A DNA stretch of 5,019 nucleotides from Anaerolineales bacterium UBA6128 (GTDB lineage: Bacteria > Chloroflexota > Anaerolineae > UBA1429). The notes below the pieces were generated by a model. It was not told the origin of the DNA. It ran no database searches and saw only the letters and a program-made list of their open reading frames with translations. Below, piece after piece: positions 1-5,019 of the stretch. Each line of letters starts with the position of its first letter. Position 1 is the stretch's first letter. The stretch is from contig DIVQ01000141.1 in assembly GCA_002423325.1 (NCBI GenBank), positions 1 to 5,019 of the forward strand, in the 5' to 3' direction. The position numbers and the translations under genes were made by a program.

Positions 1-35
1 TTTCTACGGCCAACCGCGTCCAAGGAGTCGCCTGA
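1..35 (+). CDS. Possible 3' end of an upstream gene (C-terminal ~10 codons)
   Basis: The frame beginning at base 3 reads ten sense codons (S-T-A-N-R-V-Q-G-V-A) and stops at TGA 33-35, which overlaps the ATG of the sulfotransferase gene as TGATG. Such overlaps are typical of translationally coupled operon genes. The evidence is weak: ten codons carry no family signal, and the sulfotransferase's own frame is also open back to base 2, so both readings are possible. Nothing can be said about function. Confidence 0.25.
   Translation, partial: STANRVQGVA
22..27 (+). promoter_or_regulatory. Ribosome binding site of the sulfotransferase gene
   Basis: AAGGAG lies 7 bases before the ATG at 35. It decides the start: the reading frame is open further left to the window edge, but no better start codon is visible there (an in-frame CTG directly precedes the ATG), and the conserved fold begins shortly after this Met. 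Confidence 0.7.
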
Positions 36-973
36 TGTCGGACACGACCCGCCCGCGCAAAGGCGGGGTGTTACCCAACACCTTGATCTGTGGCGTCACC
101 AAGGGAGGCACCACCACCCTGTGGAGCTACTTTCGCGATCACCCACAGGCGCTGGTCGCCCGCCACAAAGAGGTCCACTTTTTTGACTATGAAGCGCGCT
201 ATGCGCGCGGACTGGCCTGGTATGCGCGCGAGTTCTCGGGATACGCCGGGCAACAGGCGATCGTGGACGCCACGCCCGCCTATTATCTGATTCCGGAGGT
301 GCCGCGCCGCATCCGGGCCGCCCTGCCAGACGCGCGCCTGATCCTGATCTTTCGTAATCCGATCGAGCGAACCTACTCGAATTTCTGGATGGGCTATGCG
401 CGTGGCCGCCCGGGAGACTCGTTCGACGCCTGCGTGCGCCTGCCGCAAAACCGGCACCTGCTGGCCGGATCGTTCTACGCAAAAGCCCTGCAGCGCTTCC
501 TGGAGGTCTTTCCGCGCGAGCAGCTGCTGTTGTTGCTGACCGATGCGTTGCGCAGCGACCCCGACGCAGTCCGGCAGCGCTGCTATGCCCACGCCGGCAT
601 CGACGCCGCCTTTGTGCCGGGCGCGGCCTCTGCCGGCAGAGGCGCAAGCGAGGCGCAGAATATCGCCCGCGCACCGCGCAGTCTCAGGCTGCAGCGGCTG
701 CTGTATCGCACGCTCGCCGACAAACCCGAAGAAGAACTGCAGTACGACGCGCAGGGCAACGTGTTGCAGCGCGAGGACACCCGGGCCAGCCTGACAGGAC
801 GCATCGCGCTGCAGATGTACCACTGGGCAAGCGCGCTGAACACACGACCCGCCAAGTATGCGCCGATACGTCGCGAATCGGCCGAATTGCTGCTGGAGCT
901 GTTTCGGTCCGACATCGAGCGATTCAGCCAGTTGTCGGGTTTGGATACGTCGCCATGGCTTACGCTCAAGTAA
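35..973 (+). CDS. PAPS-dependent sulfotransferase, glycan (heparan-sulfate-like) type
   Basis: Predicted to transfer a sulfuryl group from 3'-phosphoadenosine 5'-phosphosulfate (PAPS) to a hydroxyl or amine of a glycan, lipid or small molecule. The 312-residue length is normal for a single-domain bacterial sulfotransferase. The 5'-phosphosulfate loop is GVTKGGTTTL at residues 20-29 with the key Lys23. The 3'-phosphate site is RNPIERTYSNF, with Arg107 and Ser115. KEVHFFD at 45-51 places Glu47 where heparan sulfate 3-O-sulfotransferases have their catalytic base, and DATPAYY at 78-84 matches their E-K-T-P-A-Y segment, with Ala in place of Lys. The C-terminal part (about 274-309) has the R-x-x-S/L-x-x-L-F-x-x-D-I-x-x-L pattern usual for the family's closing helices. 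There is no signal peptide or membrane segment, so it is probably cytoplasmic or membrane-peripheral. It is the first complete gene of the run, 24 bases ahead of the TPR gene. The family call is firm; the acceptor substrate is unknown. Confidence 0.93.
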   Translation: MSDTTRPRKGGVLPNTLICGVTKGGTTTLWSYFRDHPQALVARHKEVHFFDYEARYARGLAWYAREFSGYAGQQAIVDATPAYYLIPEVPRRIRAALPDARLILIFRNPIERTYSNFWMGYARGRPGDSFDACVRLPQNRHLLAGSFYAKALQRFLEVFPREQLLLLLTDALRSDPDAVRQRCYAHAGIDAAFVPGAASAGRGASEAQNIARAPRSLRLQRLLYRTLADKPEEELQYDAQGNVLQREDTRASLTGRIALQMYHWASALNTRPAKYAPIRRESAELLLELFRSDIERFSQLSGLDTSPWLTLK

Positions 974-983
974 GCCGCCGCGC

Positions 984-988
984 AGGAG
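984..988 (+). promoter_or_regulatory. Ribosome binding site of the TPR gene
   Basis: AGGAG is 9 bases before the ATG at 998, within the 24-base gap after the sulfotransferase stop. It supports the ATG over the in-frame GTG at 1031, for which the nearest GGAG (1015-1018) is 12 bases away. Confidence 0.65.
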
Positions 989-997
989 TGCGCTGAA

Positions 998-2050
998 ATG
1001 GCCTCTGAAAGCCCGGAGCAAACGAGCCCTGTGAACGACCGCGACACGGCCGGCCGCACTTGGATGATGGCCGCAGCCGCGCTACTGCTCTTGACACTGG
1101 CGATCAGTGGCCGCACGTTGGCCGCCCGGGCTGCGCTCAACACCGGTCTGCTACGGGTACTGCGCGCAACGGCCGTTGACGCCCAAGCGCAGCACAATCT
1201 CGCTGCGGCCGAGCGCAACCTCCAGCGCGCACTCGCCTGGGGCCTTGACAGTGCACAGGGCGCTCACGTCGGGCTGGCGATCCTGAGCGAGCAGCGCGGC
1301 GACCCGACGACCGCCGCCAAGCACTGGCAATCCGCCGGCTACACTGAGGCGAACCTGCTTGCAGCGGCGCAGGAGTTGTTCAGCGCCCGCCAGTATCCGG
1401 CTGCCGCGGCCTGGTACGAGCGCGCCCTGATCGTCCGGCCGGCTGACGCCACCAGTTGGGAGTTCCTGGTGATCAGCTATGCCCGGTCGGAGCGCTGGCA
1501 ACGCGCCCTTGACGCCGCGCTGCGTGGCGCCGAGCAACTCGGTCCGGCCACCCGTGGCTACAGCAGTCTGATGACATCGGTCGGAACGATACGCGCTACG
1601 CAGCTTGCACAACCTGATCCGCAGGGCGCGCTGCACGCGCTGAACGCGGCATTGGAGGCCGACCGCTTCAGCAGCGAGCGCTCGCGTGTCGAGGCGCTCT
1701 CAACGCGTGCCGACCTGCTGCGCCGGACAGGACGCGGCGACGAGGCCATCGCCGACTATGAGCAGGCGCTGGCCGTAGAGCCGCAGCGCTATTGGCCGCT
1801 CTGCCACCTGGGGAGCCTGTACTGGTCGGAACGGGGCGACGCCGATGCGGCAGAGACCGCTCTTCTGGCAGCGGTAGCCCTGCGTCCGAACTATAACGAA
1901 GCCTATTACCGGCTCGCGGCGCTTTACCGCCGAACTGGCCGGCCCGGACGGGCCATCGAGATGTACAAGCAGATTCTCGCGCTGGATCCCGCAGATACGC
2001 GCGCTGAGAAGGCACTGCAGAGCCTGCAGGACGAGCGGAAAGCGTCCTGA
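998..2050 (+). CDS. Membrane-anchored tetratricopeptide repeat (TPR) protein
   Basis: A 350-residue protein without a catalytic motif, probably a scaffold or assembly factor for the pathway encoded by its neighbours. Residues 1-21 are polar and net acidic. Residues 22-37 form one hydrophobic segment (Trp22 to Ser37, with a run of Ala and Leu), either an uncleaved anchor or a signal sequence. The rest is helical and Ala-rich. The clearest TPR units are at about 229-262, 264-297 and 300-332, with the usual A/Y-x-x-L-G-x-L-Y, G-x-x-x-x-A-I-x-x-Y-x-x-A-L and L-x-P signatures; for example, the last repeat has Y-R-R-T-G-R-P-G-R-A-I-E-M-Y. Weaker units lie at about 63-84, 86-119, 118-149 and 152-182. 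Basic residues (Arg39, 44, 53, 56) follow the hydrophobic segment, which by the positive-inside rule would keep the TPR domain in the cytoplasm. A periplasmic location is the alternative. The gene sits 25 bases before the first phosphodiesterase gene. The TPR call is confident; the role is inferred. Confidence 0.88.
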   Translation: MASESPEQTSPVNDRDTAGRTWMMAAAALLLLTLAISGRTLAARAALNTGLLRVLRATAVDAQAQHNLAAAERNLQRALAWGLDSAQGAHVGLAILSEQRGDPTTAAKHWQSAGYTEANLLAAAQELFSARQYPAAAAWYERALIVRPADATSWEFLVISYARSERWQRALDAALRGAEQLGPATRGYSSLMTSVGTIRATQLAQPDPQGALHALNAALEADRFSSERSRVEALSTRADLLRRTGRGDEAIADYEQALAVEPQRYWPLCHLGSLYWSERGDADAAETALLAAVALRPNYNEAYYRLAALYRRTGRPGRAIEMYKQILALDPADTRAEKALQSLQDERKAS

Positions 2051-2062
2051 GGCGCGCAGTGC

Positions 2063-2068
2063 GGGGAG
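2063..2068 (+). promoter_or_regulatory. Ribosome binding site fixing the TTG start at 2076
   Basis: GGGGAG is 7 bases before TTG 2076-2078. No ATG or GTG is suitably placed. The first in-frame ATG is codon 35 (2178), and starting there would remove the first metal-binding Asp motif, so TTG is the best supported start. Confidence 0.7.
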
Positions 2069-2075
2069 AACGGCA

Positions 2076-3728
2076 TTGAGCAGCAGACGGGTCATCGTAT
2101 TGGGATTGGATGCGCTGAACTTTAGCCTGGTCAAGGATGGCCTGGGCGGCGGACTCTTGCCGCACTTGCAGGAGGCGATGGCGCTCGGGGTATCGGGCAC
2201 GCTGCGTTCCACGCTGCCGCCCTACAGCGCGCCGGCCTGGGTCACTTTTGCCACCGGCAAACTGCCCGACAAGCACGAGGTGTTCGATTTCTGGCGCGTC
2301 AGCTACACCCCCAGGCGTCAGCTCACCCCGATGAGCAGCCACTCGATCAACGGTGCCACGACCTGGCAGATCGCGAGCCGTCACGGCAAACGGGTAGGCG
2401 TGGTTCAGGTGCCGATGACCTATCCGCCCCGCCCCGCCAACGGCTTTGTCGTTGCCGATATGATCGTGACCCCTAATGAGCAAGTCGACTATACCAGCCC
2501 GCTATCGCTCAAAGCAGAAATAAGGGAGCATTTCGGCGAGTTTGCGCTCAACCCGTACCGCGCCTTTGGTCAGTCGGAGGCCGCACTGCGCCGCGCCACG
2601 GATGCTGAGCGCACCCAGGAGCAGGTGAGCCGCTACCTGCTGGAACGCTACCCCTGCGACCTGTTCATCTCGGTTTGCCGCGCGACCGACATTGTGCAAC
2701 ACCATTTTCGCAGCTTTCTCGTGCCCGCCGACGGAACAGCTCCGCAGGCGCAGCAGCACGAGCGTTTTGACGCCCCCCTGCGCGAACTCTTCGCCGTCCT
2801 CGATGACGCCATAGCGCATCGACTGACGCTCTTGGACGGCAACACGGTGCTCCTGATCGTGTCCGATCACGGGTTCGGGCCCGCGGCCAAGGTGTTCAAC
2901 GTCAACCGCTTCCTGGCTGACCTCGGCCTGGCAGAGTTCCACGATTCCCGGGTTCAGAGCTGTGGCAGACGCCTCGTGCGCAGCGCCATCCGCGTTGCCA
3001 AAGCGCTGGACGTGCTCAAGCTCAGGCGCCAGCTCAGCCGCGAGACCATCCGCTCAGCGGTGCGCGCTACCGACGAGGCCGCATCCCTGCCCCGCGATTG
3101 GGCACACACAAAGGCCTGGTCGGGCACCCCCTCAGCTGAAGGCATTTATGTCAATCTGAAAGGGCGCGAATCCATTGGGATCGTCGAGCCGGGCGCCGAG
3201 TATGAAGAGGTCCGCCAACGCATCCTGGATGGCTTGCGCGCGTTGCGCGACCCCGACACAGGTGAGCCGATCATCGAGGCCGCATATCGCCGCGAAGAAG
3301 TCTATACCAATCCGCCCGCACACTGCCCCGATATCCTGATCGACTTTGGCATGCGCCCCTACAAGGTACGCGAGACGCTCTCCGCGAACGCCTGGCTGGA
3401 GCCCATGCCGCTTCGCTCCGGCGCGGGCCGCCACACCCCCGAGGGCGTGTTTGTGGCGGTGGGCGCCGATGTGCCCAAGGGCGTAACCGTGCAGGGCCTC
3501 AACCTGGTCGATGTGGCCCCCACGCTGCTCTACGCGCTCGGCCTGCCCGTGCCGCAGGACATGGACGGGCGCGTGCTGACCGAGATCTTTACCGAACAAC
3601 ACGTGGCCGCCGAGCCACCGAGCTATGACGCCGCAGACGGCGCTCAATCGAGCGATGCGGGCTTTGCCTACACGCCCGCCGAAGAGGCAGAGATCACCAA
3701 GCAATTGCGCGATCTCGGCTATGTGTAG
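2076..3728 (+). CDS. Alkaline-phosphatase-superfamily phosphodiesterase/phosphohydrolase, complete (first of a tandem pair)
   Basis: A 550-residue enzyme of the type I phosphodiesterase/nucleotide pyrophosphatase group within the AP superfamily, expected to use two metal ions (usually Zn) to cleave or transfer phosphate (possibly sulfate) esters. The predicted active-site set is complete. Asp12 lies in VLGLDALN. Ser51 in PPYSAPAWVTFATG sits at the nucleophile position, held by Thr in nucleotide pyrophosphatases. Asp205 and His209 are in ATDIVQHH, Asp264 and His265 in SDHGFGP, and His453 in GAGRHTPEG. Residues 357-371 (I-Y-V-N-L-K-G-R-E-S-I-G-I-V-E) and the C-terminal L-R-D-L-G-Y-V are characteristic of this large, mostly uncharacterised AP group. 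His67-Glu68 replaces the common His-Gly. There is no signal peptide or membrane segment, so it is probably cytoplasmic, unlike classical periplasmic phosphatases. It starts at TTG with a good ribosome binding site and is followed after 74 bases by a paralogue. The superfamily is certain. The substrate is unknown, and a sulfatase or phosphomutase-like activity cannot be excluded. Confidence 0.92.
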   Translation: MSSRRVIVLGLDALNFSLVKDGLGGGLLPHLQEAMALGVSGTLRSTLPPYSAPAWVTFATGKLPDKHEVFDFWRVSYTPRRQLTPMSSHSINGATTWQIASRHGKRVGVVQVPMTYPPRPANGFVVADMIVTPNEQVDYTSPLSLKAEIREHFGEFALNPYRAFGQSEAALRRATDAERTQEQVSRYLLERYPCDLFISVCRATDIVQHHFRSFLVPADGTAPQAQQHERFDAPLRELFAVLDDAIAHRLTLLDGNTVLLIVSDHGFGPAAKVFNVNRFLADLGLAEFHDSRVQSCGRRLVRSAIRVAKALDVLKLRRQLSRETIRSAVRATDEAASLPRDWAHTKAWSGTPSAEGIYVNLKGRESIGIVEPGAEYEEVRQRILDGLRALRDPDTGEPIIEAAYRREEVYTNPPAHCPDILIDFGMRPYKVRETLSANAWLEPMPLRSGAGRHTPEGVFVAVGADVPKGVTVQGLNLVDVAPTLLYALGLPVPQDMDGRVLTEIFTEQHVAAEPPSYDAADGAQSSDAGFAYTPAEEAEITKQLRDLGYV

Positions 3729-3756
3729 CATACACCGAGCAGCGCGACGTCCCGCC

Positions 3757-3769
3757 GGCGCACTGCGCC
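3757..3769 (+). repeat. Small perfect hairpin in the intergenic gap (5-bp stem, 3-base loop)
   Basis: GGCGC (3757-3761) and GCGCC (3765-3769) are exact reverse complements separated by ACT. It is the first of two adjacent GC-only stems between the paralogous genes. There is no T-tract after it, so it is not a Rho-independent terminator. In DNA this GC-rich a 5-bp stem could arise by chance. Confidence 0.4.
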
Positions 3770-3770
3770 A

Positions 3771-3785
3771 GCGAGCGCCGCTCGC
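3771..3785 (+). repeat. Perfect hairpin directly before the ribosome binding site (6-bp stem, 3-base loop)
   Basis: GCGAGC (3771-3776) pairs exactly with GCTCGC (3780-3785) around a GCC loop. It begins one base after the preceding hairpin and ends one base before the AAAGGGA ribosome binding site. The position could affect translation of the second paralogue or protect the processed 3' end of the first gene's message. There is no U-run, so termination is unlikely. The structure is directly visible; a role is only a possibility. Confidence 0.45.
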
Positions 3786-3786
3786 G

Positions 3787-3793
3787 AAAGGGA
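3787..3793 (+). promoter_or_regulatory. Ribosome binding site of the second phosphodiesterase gene
   Basis: AAAGGGA ends 9 bases before the ATG at 3803. An ATG at 3795 is closer but out of frame with the conserved protein, so 3803 is chosen. The site abuts the 6-bp hairpin at 3771-3785. Confidence 0.6.
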
Positions 3794-3802
3794 TATGCCG
3801 TT

Positions 3803-5019
3803 ATGTCTGAAAAGCGTCGCGTCGCCATTCTGGGGCTGGACGGAGCCACCCTGGACCTGATTCGACCCTGGGCAGAGCAGGGCCGGTTACCCACTCTGCG
3901 CGCCCTGATGGACGAGGGCGCCTGGGGCACACTCTGGTCCACAGTGCCCCCGCAGTCGCCCCCAGCGTGGACTACGTTCATGACGGGCAAGAATCCCGGC
4001 AAGCACGGCATCTATGACTTTACCGTCAACAGCCTGGGGGGACGCGGGCAACTGGTCAACGCCAATTCTGTCAAAACCGAAACGCTCTGGCACATGCTCT
4101 CGCGAGTTGGGCGCAAGGTCGGCGTTATGAACGTGCCGGTCACCTATCCGGCCACGCCAGTCAACGGGTTCATGGTCTCTGGTTTTCTGGCGCCACGCAC
4201 TTCGGAGGACTATGCCTACCCGCCCGAGGTGATGCAGGACGCGGGCGGTATGAACGCGATCTGGATGGATCATTCGGAGCGCGCGGACAAGCTGGGCGAT
4301 GAGGGCGAGTGGGACCCTGCTGACTTTATCCGGTGGATGGACACCTGCCTCGACGTTTTCGAGCGCACCATATTCAAGCTGTACGCCAAGTATCCCGACT
4401 GCGACTTTTTCATGGCGATGTTGCCCATGCTCGATGCCGCGCAGCACAACCTGTGGCGCTACATGGATCCAGCGCATCCTGACTATGACGCTGCGGAGGC
4501 CGCGCTGTACGGCGAGGGCATCGCGCACTTTTACGAGCGCGTCGACGCGATCATCGCCCAGTTTCGAGAGCAATTGCCGCCGGAGACCGTTCTGCTGCTG
4601 ATGTCCGACCACGGCCAGGGGCCCCGGCCGCACTACCAGGTGGCGCTTAACGATTGGCTGCGTCAGCGCGGCTACCTGGCCTTGCGCGCACGCGGCAATC
4701 AGGGCTCGGCCGCCGCGCGGACGCTGAGCAAAGTCGGCATCAACTGGCGCTCATGGAAGACCTTTCTTGCCAAACTAGGCATTTATGAGACCGCGCGCAC
4801 CTTTTACATGCAGCGCCTGTCGACGCGGGCCAAAAACGCCCTGCGCGGCAGTCTGCCGCGGCAGCAACTCGACTACTATGATATCGACTGGCAACGCACC
4901 CGTGCCGCCGTCGTCATCCACGACGTCTCGCAGTGGCAGGGCATCTGGATCAACACGGGAGACGCCACCCATCCGGCTGCGGTCACGCCTGGCGCCGAGT
5001 ACGAGGCGCTGCGCGACGA
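3803..5019 (+). CDS. Alkaline-phosphatase-superfamily phosphodiesterase/phosphohydrolase, 3'-truncated by the window (second of the pair)
   Basis: The gene is open from ATG 3803 to the right edge: 405 complete codons plus two bases, with no stop. It is a paralogue of the preceding gene, and the two proteins can be aligned by eye from the first strand. Asp13 is in ILGLDGAT. Ser52 in PPQSPPAWTTFMTG is at the nucleophile position and is followed by KHGIYDF at 67-73. Asp211 and His215 are in MLDAAQHNLWRYMD, and Asp269 and His270 in SDHGQGP. The last metal-ligand His and the C-terminal tail should lie beyond the edge. Residues 280-293 (V-A-L-N-D-W-L-R-Q-R-G-Y-L-A) are typical of the group. It differs from its neighbour at about 380-392: after G-I-W-I-N the usual K-G-R-E is replaced by T-G-D-A-T-H, which may indicate a different substrate. 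There is no signal peptide, so cytoplasmic activity on a phosphate (or possibly sulfate) ester is expected. The substrate is unknown. Confidence 0.9.
   Translation, partial: MSEKRRVAILGLDGATLDLIRPWAEQGRLPTLRALMDEGAWGTLWSTVPPQSPPAWTTFMTGKNPGKHGIYDFTVNSLGGRGQLVNANSVKTETLWHMLSRVGRKVGVMNVPVTYPATPVNGFMVSGFLAPRTSEDYAYPPEVMQDAGGMNAIWMDHSERADKLGDEGEWDPADFIRWMDTCLDVFERTIFKLYAKYPDCDFFMAMLPMLDAAQHNLWRYMDPAHPDYDAAEAALYGEGIAHFYERVDAIIAQFREQLPPETVLLLMSDHGQGPRPHYQVALNDWLRQRGYLALRARGNQGSAAARTLSKVGINWRSWKTFLAKLGIYETARTFYMQRLSTRAKNALRGSLPRQQLDYYDIDWQRTRAAVVIHDVSQWQGIWINTGDATHPAAVTPGAEYEALRD

Noticed and set aside
200..230. Direct repeat TATGCGCGCG at 200-209 and 221-230
   Set aside because: Both copies are in the same frame and encode Tyr-Ala-Arg within a conserved part of the sulfotransferase; this is a codon-use coincidence rather than a mobile or regulatory repeat.
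71..1021. Long open frame on the - strand (316 codons) opposite the sulfotransferase
   Set aside because: It is a mirror of codon bias in GC-rich DNA. The + strand frame carries complete sulfotransferase motifs, and the antisense translation is low-complexity Arg/Gln/Ala-rich with no recognisable domain.
2051..2075. Possible promoter between the TPR gene and the first phosphodiesterase gene
   Set aside because: The gap is only 25 bases of GC-rich sequence holding the ribosome binding site; there is no room for or sign of -35/-10 elements.
1668..2483. Antisense open frame (271 codons) spanning the TPR/phosphodiesterase junction
   Set aside because: It crosses two well-supported + strand genes, shows no domain signal, and has the Arg/Pro/Ala-rich composition of a shadow frame.
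3757..3785. Rho-independent terminator between the two phosphodiesterase genes
   Set aside because: The stems are short and followed by GAAAGGG, not a T-tract, and the downstream gene needs read-through because no promoter is visible in the 74-base gap.
3887..4633. Antisense open frame (248 codons) inside the second phosphodiesterase gene
   Set aside because: The + strand reading contains the conserved metal-ligand motifs across the same region; the antisense product has no family features.

Overview
This is a GC-rich bacterial window. All recognisable genes lie on the + strand, in one tightly packed run that looks like an operon. Four genes are supported: a PAPS-dependent sulfotransferase (35-973), an N-terminally anchored TPR protein (998-2050), and two consecutive paralogues of the alkaline-phosphatase-superfamily phosphodiesterase/phosphohydrolase group (2076-3728, complete; 3803-5019, running off the right edge). 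Gaps between genes are 24, 25 and 74 bases. Each gene has a purine-rich ribosome binding site. No promoter or Rho-independent terminator is visible, so the transcript probably starts left of the window and continues to the right.

Region by region: bases 1-34 hold only leader sequence with a Shine-Dalgarno, and possibly the last codons of an upstream gene ending in a TGATG overlap. Bases 35-973 encode a soluble sulfotransferase whose N-terminal half resembles heparan-sulfate-type glycan sulfotransferases. Bases 998-2050 encode a protein with one hydrophobic segment near the N-terminus followed by TPR helices. Bases 2076-3728 encode a full-length AP-superfamily enzyme starting at TTG. Bases 3729-3802 are the only noteworthy intergenic stretch and hold two adjacent GC-rich hairpins just before the next ribosome binding site. 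Bases 3803-5019 encode the first 405 residues of the second AP-superfamily enzyme.

Taken together this looks like part of a surface-glycan or exopolysaccharide gene cluster. The sulfotransferase would decorate a glycan or lipid, the TPR protein would act as a membrane-associated scaffold, and the paired metal-dependent hydrolases/transferases would act on phosphate or sulfate esters in the same pathway. This joint role is inference from gene order; the family assignments rest on visible motifs. No signal peptides are seen on the three enzymes, so they are probably cytoplasmic.

Taxonomy cannot be fixed from the sequence. High GC, a TTG start and this gene content would fit an environmental bacterium such as a member of Chloroflexota or Pseudomonadota, but that is a guess. 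No mobile elements, tRNA, rRNA or CRISPR arrays were seen.
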